Assembly: GCA_040635515.1 (NCBI GenBank)
Contig: JBEYHY010000001.1
Coordinates: 310,001 to 374,000, forward strand
DNA: 64,000 nt
Direction: 5' to 3'
Origin: Prauserella_A sp040635515
Lineage (GTDB): Bacteria; Actinomycetota; Actinomycetes; Mycobacteriales; Pseudonocardiaceae
Made by a program: the position numbers and the translations under genes. This document shows positions 10,120-17,674 of the stretch, one piece after another (within the stretch, counting starts at the first letter, position 1; every line of letters begins with the position of its first letter). The notes beneath the pieces were generated by a model, which saw only the letters and a list, made by a program, of their open reading frames with translations, searched no databases and was not told the origin of the DNA.

Positions 10120-10224
10120 CGCGAGTCCCGCACTCAGGTCGGCGAGTTCCGCGCTCCGGTCGCCGAGATCCGCACCGGGACCGGCGAGTTGCCCATTCGG
10201 GCCGGCGGGATCGCCGCGAGAGCA
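10120..10224. repeat. 21-bp tandem repeat array A, about 5 degenerate units
   Basis: Units start at 10120, 10141, 10162, 10183 and 10204, each exactly 21 bp. The core is a short dyad, GAGT-N5-ACTC: GAGTCCCGCACTC in unit 1 and GAGTTCCGCGCTC in unit 2, decaying in units 3-5. The same repeat appears at 41822-41884. The array is intergenic, between the 10062-10100 hairpin and the 3' end of a sensor-kinase gene. In one frame the units read as seven-residue repeats (RESRTQV, GEFRAPV, AEIRTGT), which is a by-product of the period and not evidence of a gene. Confidence 0.8.
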
Positions 10225-10241
10225 CCCGACATGCCCGTTCG

Positions 10242-11453
10242 CTACGTCGTCACCGGATACCGGGCTGCGGCCTCGAACCCTCCGTCATCGGTGGCTTTCG
10301 TTTCGAACGTGCCGCCCAGCAACCGCGCCCGCTCGGCAAGGCCGGTCAAGCCGTACCCGCCGGAAGGCAGCATGCCGGGCCGTTCCCTCGGCCGGTCGTT
10401 GCGGACCTCGATCATGAGCGCCTCCGTGTCGCCCGACAGCCGCACGAAGGCCGTCGCCCCCGGCGCGTGTTTGCGGACGTTGGTCAGGCACTCCTGCACG
10501 GTGCGATACGCCGCGGCCGAGACCTGCGGAGGAACGTTCTCCGGCAACCTCTCCACGGCGAACTGAACCGGCACCTCGGCGTTGTCGATCAGTTCGGGCA
10601 GATCGGCCAGATCGGGGTGGGAGGATTCCTCCTCGGCGGCCCCTGACCGCAGCACTCCGACCAGCGCGCGCAGTTCCTCCAGGGTGTGGGTGCCGAGCGT
10701 CCGGATGGTGTGCGCCGTGCGCTGGGTTTCAGCGTCGGCGCCGGAGGCAGCCATGGCACCCGCCTGCATGACGATGAGGGTGATGTCGTGCGAGACGACG
10801 TCGTGCATTTCCCGTGCCAGCCGCGCCCTTTCCTCGGCGCGCACGGCCTGCGCGTGCAGTTTGCGTTCCCTGTCCCTGCTGGCGGCGAGTTCGCTCAGCC
10901 GCGCCGACAGTTCGGTTCTGGCGCCGATGAGCAGGCCGATCGCCAGCGGCATACCGGCAACGATCACGCCGTAGATGACGTCGAGCACGTGTTCCTGCCA
11001 GGTCATGGCAAAGAACTCGGGCAGCGGCCACAAAATGAACCGGCACAGCCACACCAGCCCGGCACCGACCCATACCTGCCAGTGCATTTGCTTGCGCGTG
11101 GCGAGATAGCCCAGCGCGAGCATGGCCGCGACCTGGGCCCAGCCCGCGAAGAACCCCGGAACGGTCAGCAGCAGCATCGTGAACGGCAGCAGCCGGCGGA
11201 ATGCCAGCGCGGCACAGCTCACCACGGACAGTACGACCGAATACGTTTCCGCCTGCTGCGGGATGATCAGCCACACATCGAGAACCGCGATCACCACGAC
11301 GGCGATGTCGACGGCGGCCTTGCGTACGAAGGGACGTTTCCACAGTGCGGACAGCGGGCCGGCGGATATGGTTCTCCGTCGAGCCTTGCCGGCGGTTTCC
11401 GTGCCGGGGCGTCCGACCGAAACCCCGGGTATCGAGATTCCCTCAGTGGTCAT
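10242..11453 (-). CDS. NarL-family sensor histidine kinase (orphan)
   Basis: A 403-residue membrane sensor kinase. The N-terminal half has about six hydrophobic segments (residues 45-190) with little extracytoplasmic sequence, then a short coiled coil. A HisKA_3 dimerisation/phosphoacceptor helix follows (ARLAREMHDVVSHDITLIV, His being the phosphorylation site). Last is an ATPase domain with an N box (QECLTNVRKHA) and a G2-like GYGLTGLAERARLLGG. The D-x-G-x-G box is changed to EVRNDRPRE, common in this class. No response-regulator gene is adjacent, so its partner lies elsewhere. Start taken as the ATG at 11453. Confidence 0.88.
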   Translation of the reverse strand: MTTEGISIPGVSVGRPGTETAGKARRRTISAGPLSALWKRPFVRKAAVDIAVVVIAVLDVWLIIPQQAETYSVVLSVVSCAALAFRRLLPFTMLLLTVPGFFAGWAQVAAMLALGYLATRKQMHWQVWVGAGLVWLCRFILWPLPEFFAMTWQEHVLDVIYGVIVAGMPLAIGLLIGARTELSARLSELAASRDRERKLHAQAVRAEERARLAREMHDVVSHDITLIVMQAGAMAASGADAETQRTAHTIRTLGTHTLEELRALVGVLRSGAAEEESSHPDLADLPELIDNAEVPVQFAVERLPENVPPQVSAAAYRTVQECLTNVRKHAPGATAFVRLSGDTEALMIEVRNDRPRERPGMLPSGGYGLTGLAERARLLGGTFETKATDDGGFEAAARYPVTT

Positions 11454-11610
11454 GGCTCAGACCTCTCGTCTTGTGGACTTACCTGAGAGAGGACTGAGAA
11501 AGCCGATCGGGACGCGCGGATCGGGAAAAATGTGCGGGATGTCGGCCTGCGGCCGGAAATTCAGGAGGTCAGGACCATTGTGGCCCCCATACCGCCGCCC
11601 ACGGGGGTGA

Positions 11611-12384
11611 TCAGCCCTTCGGCGGCGCCGGGACGCTCAACTTTCCCGCGGCGGCCTTGTCGATCAGCCACAGTGTCCGCAGGGAACCGCGCGCGCCCGC
11701 GACGGGAAGCCGCACCTCATCCGCACCGGAAAGGGCGAGCGCCACCGCGTCGGCCTTCGCCTCACCCGCGGTGATCAACCACACCTCGGCGGCTTGCCTG
11801 ATCGCGGGAAACGTCAGCGAAATCCGGGTGGGGGGCGGCTTGGGGCAGTCGCGCACGGCGACTACCGAGCGCTCGTTCTCATTGGCCGCGGGCGACCCGG
11901 GGAAGATCGAGGCGGTGTGCCCTTCCCCGCCGAGACCGAGCAGGAGCACGTCGAACGCGGGCACCGCGGCGCCAGGGGCCGCGTTCGCGGCGAGCACCTC
12001 GGCATACGCCGCTGCCGCCGCGTCGGCGTCATCGCCCAAAACCCCGTCGGAGGGCGCCATCGCGTGCACCCTCGCCGGATCGACCGGTACGTGGTCGAGC
12101 AGCGCTTCCCTGGCCTGCAACTCGTTGCGCTCGCCGTCGGACGAGGCGACGAACCTCTCGTCGCCCCAGTAGATGTCGAGCCGCGCCCAGTCGATCGCGT
12201 CCCTCGCGGGGGAGTGGCGAAGCTGCTCCAGCACGGCGATGCCGGTACCGCCGCCGGTCAGCACCACCGACGCCGATCCCTTGGCGGCCTGCAGATCCAC
12301 CAGCCTCGTCAGCAGCCGCGCCGCCGTGGCGGCGGCAAGCAGTTCGGCGTCGGCGTGGACGACCACTTCCGGCGAAGGGCTCAT
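11611..12384 (-). CDS. pgl: 6-phosphogluconolactonase
   Basis: Hydrolyses 6-phosphogluconolactone to 6-phosphogluconate in the oxidative pentose-phosphate pathway, immediately after glucose-6-phosphate dehydrogenase. The 257-residue protein has the family signatures VVLTGGGTG near residue 45, WGDERFV (about 94), and GGEGHTASIFP. It is the last gene of tkt-tal-pgi-zwf-opcA-pgl. Its ATG overlaps the opcA stop as ATGA, showing translational coupling. Confidence 0.95.
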   Translation of the reverse strand: MSPSPEVVVHADAELLAAATAARLLTRLVDLQAAKGSASVVLTGGGTGIAVLEQLRHSPARDAIDWARLDIYWGDERFVASSDGERNELQAREALLDHVPVDPARVHAMAPSDGVLGDDADAAAAAYAEVLAANAAPGAAVPAFDVLLLGLGGEGHTASIFPGSPAANENERSVVAVRDCPKPPPTRISLTFPAIRQAAEVWLITAGEAKADAVALALSGADEVRLPVAGARGSLRTLWLIDKAAAGKLSVPAPPKG

Positions 12385-13340
12385 GCGTTCACCTTCTTCT
12401 TCGGGGCCGCCGTTTTCTTGCGTGCGGCGGAGAGCTTGCTCAGGCCGTGCAATGCCGCCTCGTAGATCTCGTCGGGATCGAGTCTGCGCAGTTCTTCGAT
12501 GAGGCAGTCACGGGTGTCCCTGCGCCGCAACGAGATCCGCCGTTTCGGCTGCCCCGGTTGCGTCAGAGTCCCGGTCCTGCCGTCGGGGCGCACCAGCTCG
12601 ATCGCGCCGGAGGGACGGTCCAGCTTCACCGCGACGATGCCTTGCGCGCTCGTGGTTTTCACCCGCTTGACCGGCACCTTGAGGTACTCGGCAAGCCACC
12701 CGGCGAGCAGCTCCGTCGACGGCGAATCGGCCTCGCCGGTCACCGAGGCCCCGGTGATCCGTTCGTGCGGAGGCAGGTCCAGCGCCGCGACGAGCTGAGC
12801 ACGCCAGTTGGTCAGCCTGGTCCACGCGAGATCGGTGTCGCCGTCGGTATAGCTCTTGGCCCGCGCGGACAGTGCCCTGATGGGATTCTTCTCCGCCGCC
12901 GAATCGGTGATCCTGCGCTGCGCCAGCTGCCCCAGCGGGTCTTTCGCGGGGAACTTCGGTGCCGTGCCCGGCCACCACGTGACGATCGGCGCGTCGGGCA
13001 GCAGGAGCGGGACCACGGCACTCTGTCCCTGGTTGGCGAGCGCACCGTACAGGCGCAGCACGATCACCTCGCTGGCTCCGGCGTCACCGCCGACCCTGAT
13101 CTGGCCGTCGATCCTCGGCGCGGCCGTCCGCGCGCCCTTGGCGACGACGATGACCCGTGACGGGTGTTCCCTGCTGGCCTCGTTGGCCGCGTCGATCGCC
13201 GCTTCGAGCTGCTCGTCGTCCTCGGCCGCGATCACGAGGGTCAGCACCCTGCCCAGTGCGACGGCGCCGCCCCGTTCCCGCAGCTCGACCATCTTCTTGT
13301 TGAGCTGGGAAGTTGTCGTCGAGGGAAGATCGATGATCAC
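12381..13340 (-). CDS. opcA: Glucose-6-phosphate dehydrogenase assembly protein OpcA
   Basis: OpcA is needed for the activity of the actinobacterial and cyanobacterial glucose-6-phosphate dehydrogenase. This 319-residue protein begins with the typical MIIDLPSTTTSQLNKKMVEL and ends in a Lys/Ala-rich tail (RKKTAAPKKKVNA). The GTG start at 13340 and its GGAGG ribosome site sit inside a 19-bp sequence that also forms the end of zwf (see the 13337-13399 repeat). The gap from zwf is 40 bp, where related operons often overlap. Confidence 0.95.
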   Translation of the reverse strand: MIIDLPSTTTSQLNKKMVELRERGGAVALGRVLTLVIAAEDDEQLEAAIDAANEASREHPSRVIVVAKGARTAAPRIDGQIRVGGDAGASEVIVLRLYGALANQGQSAVVPLLLPDAPIVTWWPGTAPKFPAKDPLGQLAQRRITDSAAEKNPIRALSARAKSYTDGDTDLAWTRLTNWRAQLVAALDLPPHERITGASVTGEADSPSTELLAGWLAEYLKVPVKRVKTTSAQGIVAVKLDRPSGAIELVRPDGRTGTLTQPGQPKRRISLRRRDTRDCLIEELRRLDPDEIYEAALHGLSKLSAARKKTAAPKKKVNA

Positions 13341-13399
13341 GGCCGCCTCCAGTGCTTGTGCGGGACACCCTGCCGAGCGCTCACGGCCGCCTCCAGTGC
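13337..13399. repeat. 19-bp exact direct repeat (44-bp period) at zwf/opcA junction
   Basis: The 19 bases at 13337-13355 are repeated exactly at 13381-13399. On the coding strand each copy reads GCACTGGAGGCGGCCGTGA. In the upstream copy the final TGA is the zwf stop; in the downstream copy the GTG is the opcA start and GGAGG its ribosome site. This is what a 44-bp tandem duplication of an ancestral GTGA stop-start overlap would leave. Confidence 0.85.
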
Positions 13400-14910
13400 C
13401 TGCCCGTGCGTTCCAGCATCTCGTCAGCGGCCTCCGGCCCCCACGAACCGGGCTGGTACGGCTCGGGCGCGCCCTTCTTGGCCCAGTGATCGAGAATCGG
13501 GTCGAGGATCCGCCAGGACAGCTCGACCTCCTCGTTGACGGGGAACAGCGACGGCTCGCCGAGCAGCACGTCGAGGATCAGCCGCTCGTAGGCTTCCGGC
13601 GAGGTTTCGGTGAACGCGTGCCCGTAGCCGAAGTCCATCGTGACGTCGCGAACCTCCATCGTGGTCCCCGGCACCTTCGAGCCGAAGCGCAACGTGATGC
13701 CCTCGTCCGGCTGCACCCTGATCACCAGCGCGTTCTCGCCGAGCTCTTCGGTCGACGTCGAGTCGAACGGCAAGTGCGGCGCCCGCTTGAACACGACGGC
13801 GACCTCGGTGACCCGCCTGCCGAGGCGCTTTCCCGTGCGCAGATAGAACGGAACGCCTGCCCAGCGCCGGTTCTGCACCTCCAGCGTCACGGCGGCATAG
13901 GTCTCGGTCGTCGATTCCTTGGAGAAACCGGCTTCCTGCAACAGTCCCGGCACCTTCGTGCCACCCTGCCAGCCGCCCGAGTACTGGCCCCGGGCCGTCG
14001 TGAGATCGAAGGGCCCGACCGGTTTCGTGGCGCCGAGCACCTTCACCTTCTCGGCCCGCAGTGTCGTAGGCTCGAACGAGACCGGCTCCTCCATCGCGGT
14101 CAGCGCGAGCAGCTGCAGCAGGTGGTTCTGGATGACGTCGCGGGCGGCACCGATGCCGTCGTAGTAGCCGGCCCTGCCGCCGAGCCCGATGTCCTCGGCC
14201 ATGGTGATCTGCACGTGGTCGACGTAGTTGGCGTTCCAGATCGGCTCGAACATCTGGTTCGCGAACCGCAGCGCCAGGATGTTCTGGACCGTCTCCTTGC
14301 CGAGGTAGTGATCGATGCGGAACACCGAGTCCTCGGGAAACACGTCGTTGACGACCGCGTTGAGTTCCTTGGCGCTGGAAAGGTCGTGCCCGAACGGCTT
14401 CTCGATGACGACCCGCCGCCACACGTCCTCACTGGAATCGGCGAGACCGCTGCGCGCGAGTTGTTTGGTGACGACGGGAAAGGCGCTCGGCGGGATGGAC
14501 AGGTAGAAGGCGGTGTTCCCGCCGGTGCCGCGCTCGGTGTCCAGTTCCCTCACCGTGTTGGCGAGCCGGTCGAACGCGTCGTCGTCGTCGAAACTTCCCT
14601 GTACGAAGCGGATTCCCTCGGCGAGCCGGTTCCACACCGATTCGCGGAACGGGGTTCTCGCATGCTCGGCGACCGAGTCGTGCACCAGCTCGCCGAAGTC
14701 CTGGTCCTCCCAGTCGCGGCGCGCGAACCCGACGAGCGAGAAACCCGCGGGAAGCAGGCCGCGGTGGGCGAGGTCGTAGATCGCGGGCATCAGCTTCTTG
14801 CGGGAAAGGTCGCCGGTGACGCCGAAGATCACGAGGCCGGATGGCCCCGCGATCCTCGGCAGCCGCTTGTCACGGGGGTCCCGCAGCGGGTTCGTCCAGC
14901 CTCGCGTCAT
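13381..14910 (-). CDS. zwf: Glucose-6-phosphate 1-dehydrogenase
   Basis: Oxidises glucose-6-phosphate to 6-phosphogluconolactone, producing NADPH. The 509-residue protein has the dinucleotide-binding VIFGVTGDLSRKK near the N-terminus and the active-site signature RIDHYLGKETVQN. The C-terminus (GRHWRRP) is full length. I took ATG 14910, which overlaps the pgi stop as ATGA; the longer open frame upstream is pgi read out of frame. It works with OpcA and Pgl encoded directly downstream. Confidence 0.97.
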   Translation of the reverse strand: MTRGWTNPLRDPRDKRLPRIAGPSGLVIFGVTGDLSRKKLMPAIYDLAHRGLLPAGFSLVGFARRDWEDQDFGELVHDSVAEHARTPFRESVWNRLAEGIRFVQGSFDDDDAFDRLANTVRELDTERGTGGNTAFYLSIPPSAFPVVTKQLARSGLADSSEDVWRRVVIEKPFGHDLSSAKELNAVVNDVFPEDSVFRIDHYLGKETVQNILALRFANQMFEPIWNANYVDHVQITMAEDIGLGGRAGYYDGIGAARDVIQNHLLQLLALTAMEEPVSFEPTTLRAEKVKVLGATKPVGPFDLTTARGQYSGGWQGGTKVPGLLQEAGFSKESTTETYAAVTLEVQNRRWAGVPFYLRTGKRLGRRVTEVAVVFKRAPHLPFDSTSTEELGENALVIRVQPDEGITLRFGSKVPGTTMEVRDVTMDFGYGHAFTETSPEAYERLILDVLLGEPSLFPVNEEVELSWRILDPILDHWAKKGAPEPYQPGSWGPEAADEMLERTGRHWRRP

Positions 14911-16517
14911 GAACCGAGCTCCTGTACGGCACGCATGACGTCGGCAAGGCCCGCGGCCCTGTCGGTGAGATGCAACCGCAGCACCGGTCTCCCGTTGCCT
15001 GCCAGCACCTGACCGTCGCCAAGCGCCTGTGCCCGTTGCAGGGTGCCGAGGGAGTAGGGCCGGTCGGGGACGGCGATGTCGGTCTCGACGGCGCCGGTCA
15101 GCTGGAGGAAGACACCGTTGGGGTGGCCGCCCTTGTGGTACTGACCTGTCGAGTGCAGAAACCGGGGGCCCCAGCCGAACGTGGTCTGCAATCCGCACCG
15201 TTTGGCCAGTTCGGCCCGCAGCAGCCCGGCGGAGGCGTCGTCGAGCCGGTCGAGATACGCCTGCACCGACACGTAGCCGTGCTCGGGCGCCGTTGCGAGA
15301 AATTCACGCAGCACCCCGGCGAGATCGTCGCTTGTGGACACGTCGCCGTAGACCTCGACGGAACCGAACACGGCCGAAGGGGTTCCCGTCTCGCTGAGCG
15401 AACCGGGGTTGTCGAGCAGCGAACGAGCCGCCTTCTTCGCGGCCTCGACGTCGGGCTGGTCGAACGGATCGATACCGAGCAGCCTTCCCGCGACCGCGAC
15501 CGCCGTCTCCCACAACAGGAACTGCGCGCCGAGCGGTCCGGTGACCGCGATCGCCGCCTCGCCGAGCAGTTCACCGATGGCGACCGGGGTGGCGTCCTGG
15601 CCAGCGTCGGCGAAGCCGGGCGCGCCCGCGTCCTCCACCACGACGGGAAGCAGCCCGGTGCCCTGCTTGCCGGTCGACTCGGCGATGAGCTGCTCGGCCC
15701 AGTCGCCGAAGCCCGCGATGCCGGAACCGGTGTCGGCGAGCACGACCTTTTCCGCGCCGTCCGTGTGCGCGGCGCCCAGCGCGGCGGCCAGCCGCAGCGC
15801 CGGGTTGTCGGCCGAGTCGGCCGACAACGCGCCGGCGACGCCCGCGGCCTGATCGAGCAGTCTGGCGACGTCGGCTCCCGCGAGCCCGGCCGGGACGAGG
15901 CCGAACGCGGTCAGCGCCGAGTAGCGGCCACCGACGTTCGGGTCGGCGAGGAACACCTTGCGGTAGCCCTCGTTCTCGCCGAGTTCGGCCAGTGCCGAGC
16001 CGGGATCGGTGACGACCACGATGCGGCTCGCCGCGTCGATCCCGGCCTCGGTGAAGGCTTTCGCGAAGATGCGCCGGTGACTGTCGGTCTCGACCGTCGT
16101 CCCCGACTTCGAGGACACCACGAGCACGGTCCGATCGAGATCACCGGCGAGCGCGTCGGCGACCTGGCCCGCGTCGGTGGTGTCCAGCACGGTCAGCGCC
16201 ACGTTTTCGGTCCCGGTGATCACCTCCGGAGCCAGTGAGGAGCCGCCCATGCCGGCGAGCACGATCCTGTCGATGCCCTCCGAACGCAGGTCGGTACGCA
16301 GCGCCTCGATCTCGCCGATCAGCGGGCGAGAGCTCTGGTAGAGCGTGGTCCACGACAGCCGGATCGCGGCTTCCGCTTCGGCCTCGGAACCCCACAACGT
16401 GGGGTCCTGCCCCGCGAGCTTGCCCGCGATCCGGTCGGAGACGAGCTTGTCCAGCAGCGGCGCGGCCGACGATTCCAGAGTGGAATCGATACTGACTCCG
16501 GTGTGCTCTGCGCCCAT
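14907..16517 (-). CDS. pgi: Glucose-6-phosphate isomerase (actinobacterial pentose-operon type)
   Basis: Interconverts glucose-6-phosphate and fructose-6-phosphate, feeding hexose phosphate recycled by tal/tkt back to zwf. The 536-residue protein has SIS-type sugar-phosphate motifs: AGMGGSSLAPE, VVSSKSGTTVET and GGRYSALTAFG. The conserved His/Lys region near the end is HSTGQYHKGGH. It resembles the isomerase half of bacterial transaldolase-isomerase fusions rather than the usual longer Pgi. It sits between tal (6 bp away) and zwf (4-bp overlap), an arrangement not present in M. tuberculosis. Confidence 0.92.
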   Translation of the reverse strand: MGAEHTGVSIDSTLESSAAPLLDKLVSDRIAGKLAGQDPTLWGSEAEAEAAIRLSWTTLYQSSRPLIGEIEALRTDLRSEGIDRIVLAGMGGSSLAPEVITGTENVALTVLDTTDAGQVADALAGDLDRTVLVVSSKSGTTVETDSHRRIFAKAFTEAGIDAASRIVVVTDPGSALAELGENEGYRKVFLADPNVGGRYSALTAFGLVPAGLAGADVARLLDQAAGVAGALSADSADNPALRLAAALGAAHTDGAEKVVLADTGSGIAGFGDWAEQLIAESTGKQGTGLLPVVVEDAGAPGFADAGQDATPVAIGELLGEAAIAVTGPLGAQFLLWETAVAVAGRLLGIDPFDQPDVEAAKKAARSLLDNPGSLSETGTPSAVFGSVEVYGDVSTSDDLAGVLREFLATAPEHGYVSVQAYLDRLDDASAGLLRAELAKRCGLQTTFGWGPRFLHSTGQYHKGGHPNGVFLQLTGAVETDIAVPDRPYSLGTLQRAQALGDGQVLAGNGRPVLRLHLTDRAAGLADVMRAVQELGS

Positions 16518-16523
16518 GCGGCG

Positions 16524-17639
16524 TCAGCCCTTCGCTTTGTCGAGCTGCCCGGTGACCGTGTCGAGCAGTTCGGCCCACGACTTGTCGAACTTCTCGACGC
16601 CTTCGTCCTCCAGCGTGCGGAACACGTCGGCGACGTCGATGCCCGCGGCCGAGAGCTTGTCGAACACCCGCTGTGCCTCGGCGCCTGTTCCCGACACCCT
16701 GTCGCCCTTGAGCTCGGCGTGGTCGGCCGCGGCTTCGAGAGTCTTCTCCGGCATGGTGTTGACGGTGCCCGGCACGACGAGTTCGTCGACGTACCTGGTG
16801 TCGGAGTAGTCGGGATTCTTCACCCCGGTGGATGCCCACAGTGGACGTTGCGGTGCCGCGCCTGCCGCCGCGAGGTCCTTCCAGCGCTGGGTGCCGAACA
16901 GTTCCTCGTAGGCGGCGTAGGCAAGGCGGGCGTTGGCGATCGCCGCCTCGCCGCGCAGCGCCGTGGCCTCGGCGGTACCGATGGCCTCAAGCCGCTTGTC
17001 GACTTCACTGTCCACACGGGACACGAAGAACGATGCGACTGACTGGATGCCGCTCAGGTCGTGCCCGTTTTCCTTCGCCTGCTCCAGTCCGGCGAAGAAG
17101 GCGTCGATGACGGCCCGGTAGCGCTCGACGGAGAAGATCAGGGTCACGTTGACGCTGATGCCCTGCGCGAGTGTCTTCGTGATGGCGGGGAGTCCCTGCT
17201 CGGTGGCGGGGATCTTCACGAAGATGTTGGGCCGGTCGACCGTCTTCCACAGGTCGGCGGCCTCCGCCACGGTCTTGCCGGTGTCGCGGGCGAGACCGGG
17301 ATCGACCTCGATCGACACCCTTCCGTCGACTCCGCCGGTGGCGGTGTAGACGTCGCGGAACACGTCGGCGGCGTTGCGGACGTCGGTGGTGGTGAGTTCG
17401 CGCACCGCCGCGTTGACGTCGGCGCCGCGAGCGGCCAGTTCCCTGACCTGCTCGTCGTAGGCCTCGCCGTCGGACAGTGCCGCCGCGAAGATCGTGGGGT
17501 TGGTGGTCACACCCACGACGTGCTTGTCGCGGATGAGTCCGGCGAGATTGCCGGAGGTGAGTCGTTCCCTCGACAGGTCGTCGAGCCAGATCGACACACC
17601 TGCCCGCGAGAGCTGGGCCAGCCGGTCGTTGTTGCTCAT
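16524..17639 (-). CDS. tal: Transaldolase
   Basis: Transfers a dihydroxyacetone unit between sugar phosphates in the non-oxidative pentose-phosphate pathway. The 371-residue protein has the family motif VTTNPTIF (44-51) and the Schiff-base lysine in IFVKIPAT (K142). Length and C-terminus are normal for the actinobacterial class. Start ATG 17639 is 35 bp after the tkt stop, and its stop is 6 bp before the pgi start. Confidence 0.97.
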   Translation of the reverse strand: MSNNDRLAQLSRAGVSIWLDDLSRERLTSGNLAGLIRDKHVVGVTTNPTIFAAALSDGEAYDEQVRELAARGADVNAAVRELTTTDVRNAADVFRDVYTATGGVDGRVSIEVDPGLARDTGKTVAEAADLWKTVDRPNIFVKIPATEQGLPAITKTLAQGISVNVTLIFSVERYRAVIDAFFAGLEQAKENGHDLSGIQSVASFFVSRVDSEVDKRLEAIGTAEATALRGEAAIANARLAYAAYEELFGTQRWKDLAAAGAAPQRPLWASTGVKNPDYSDTRYVDELVVPGTVNTMPEKTLEAAADHAELKGDRVSGTGAEAQRVFDKLSAAGIDVADVFRTLEDEGVEKFDKSWAELLDTVTGQLDKAKG

Positions 17640-17674
17640 GACGTTTTCCCCTTTGCTGCTCTGCGGTTGTCGGA

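Noticed and set aside
10120..10224. CRISPR array
   Set aside because: The 21-bp units are contiguous with no spacers, and no cas genes are present.
10105..10566. Open frame translating the 21-bp repeats as seven-residue repeats
   Set aside because: The repeats are open in several frames on both strands because of their period and base composition, and the rest of the frame is antisense to the sensor kinase.
12856..15012. 718-codon plus-strand open frame opposite opcA and zwf
   Set aside because: It spans two genes on the other strand and their junction, with low-complexity sequence; shadow.
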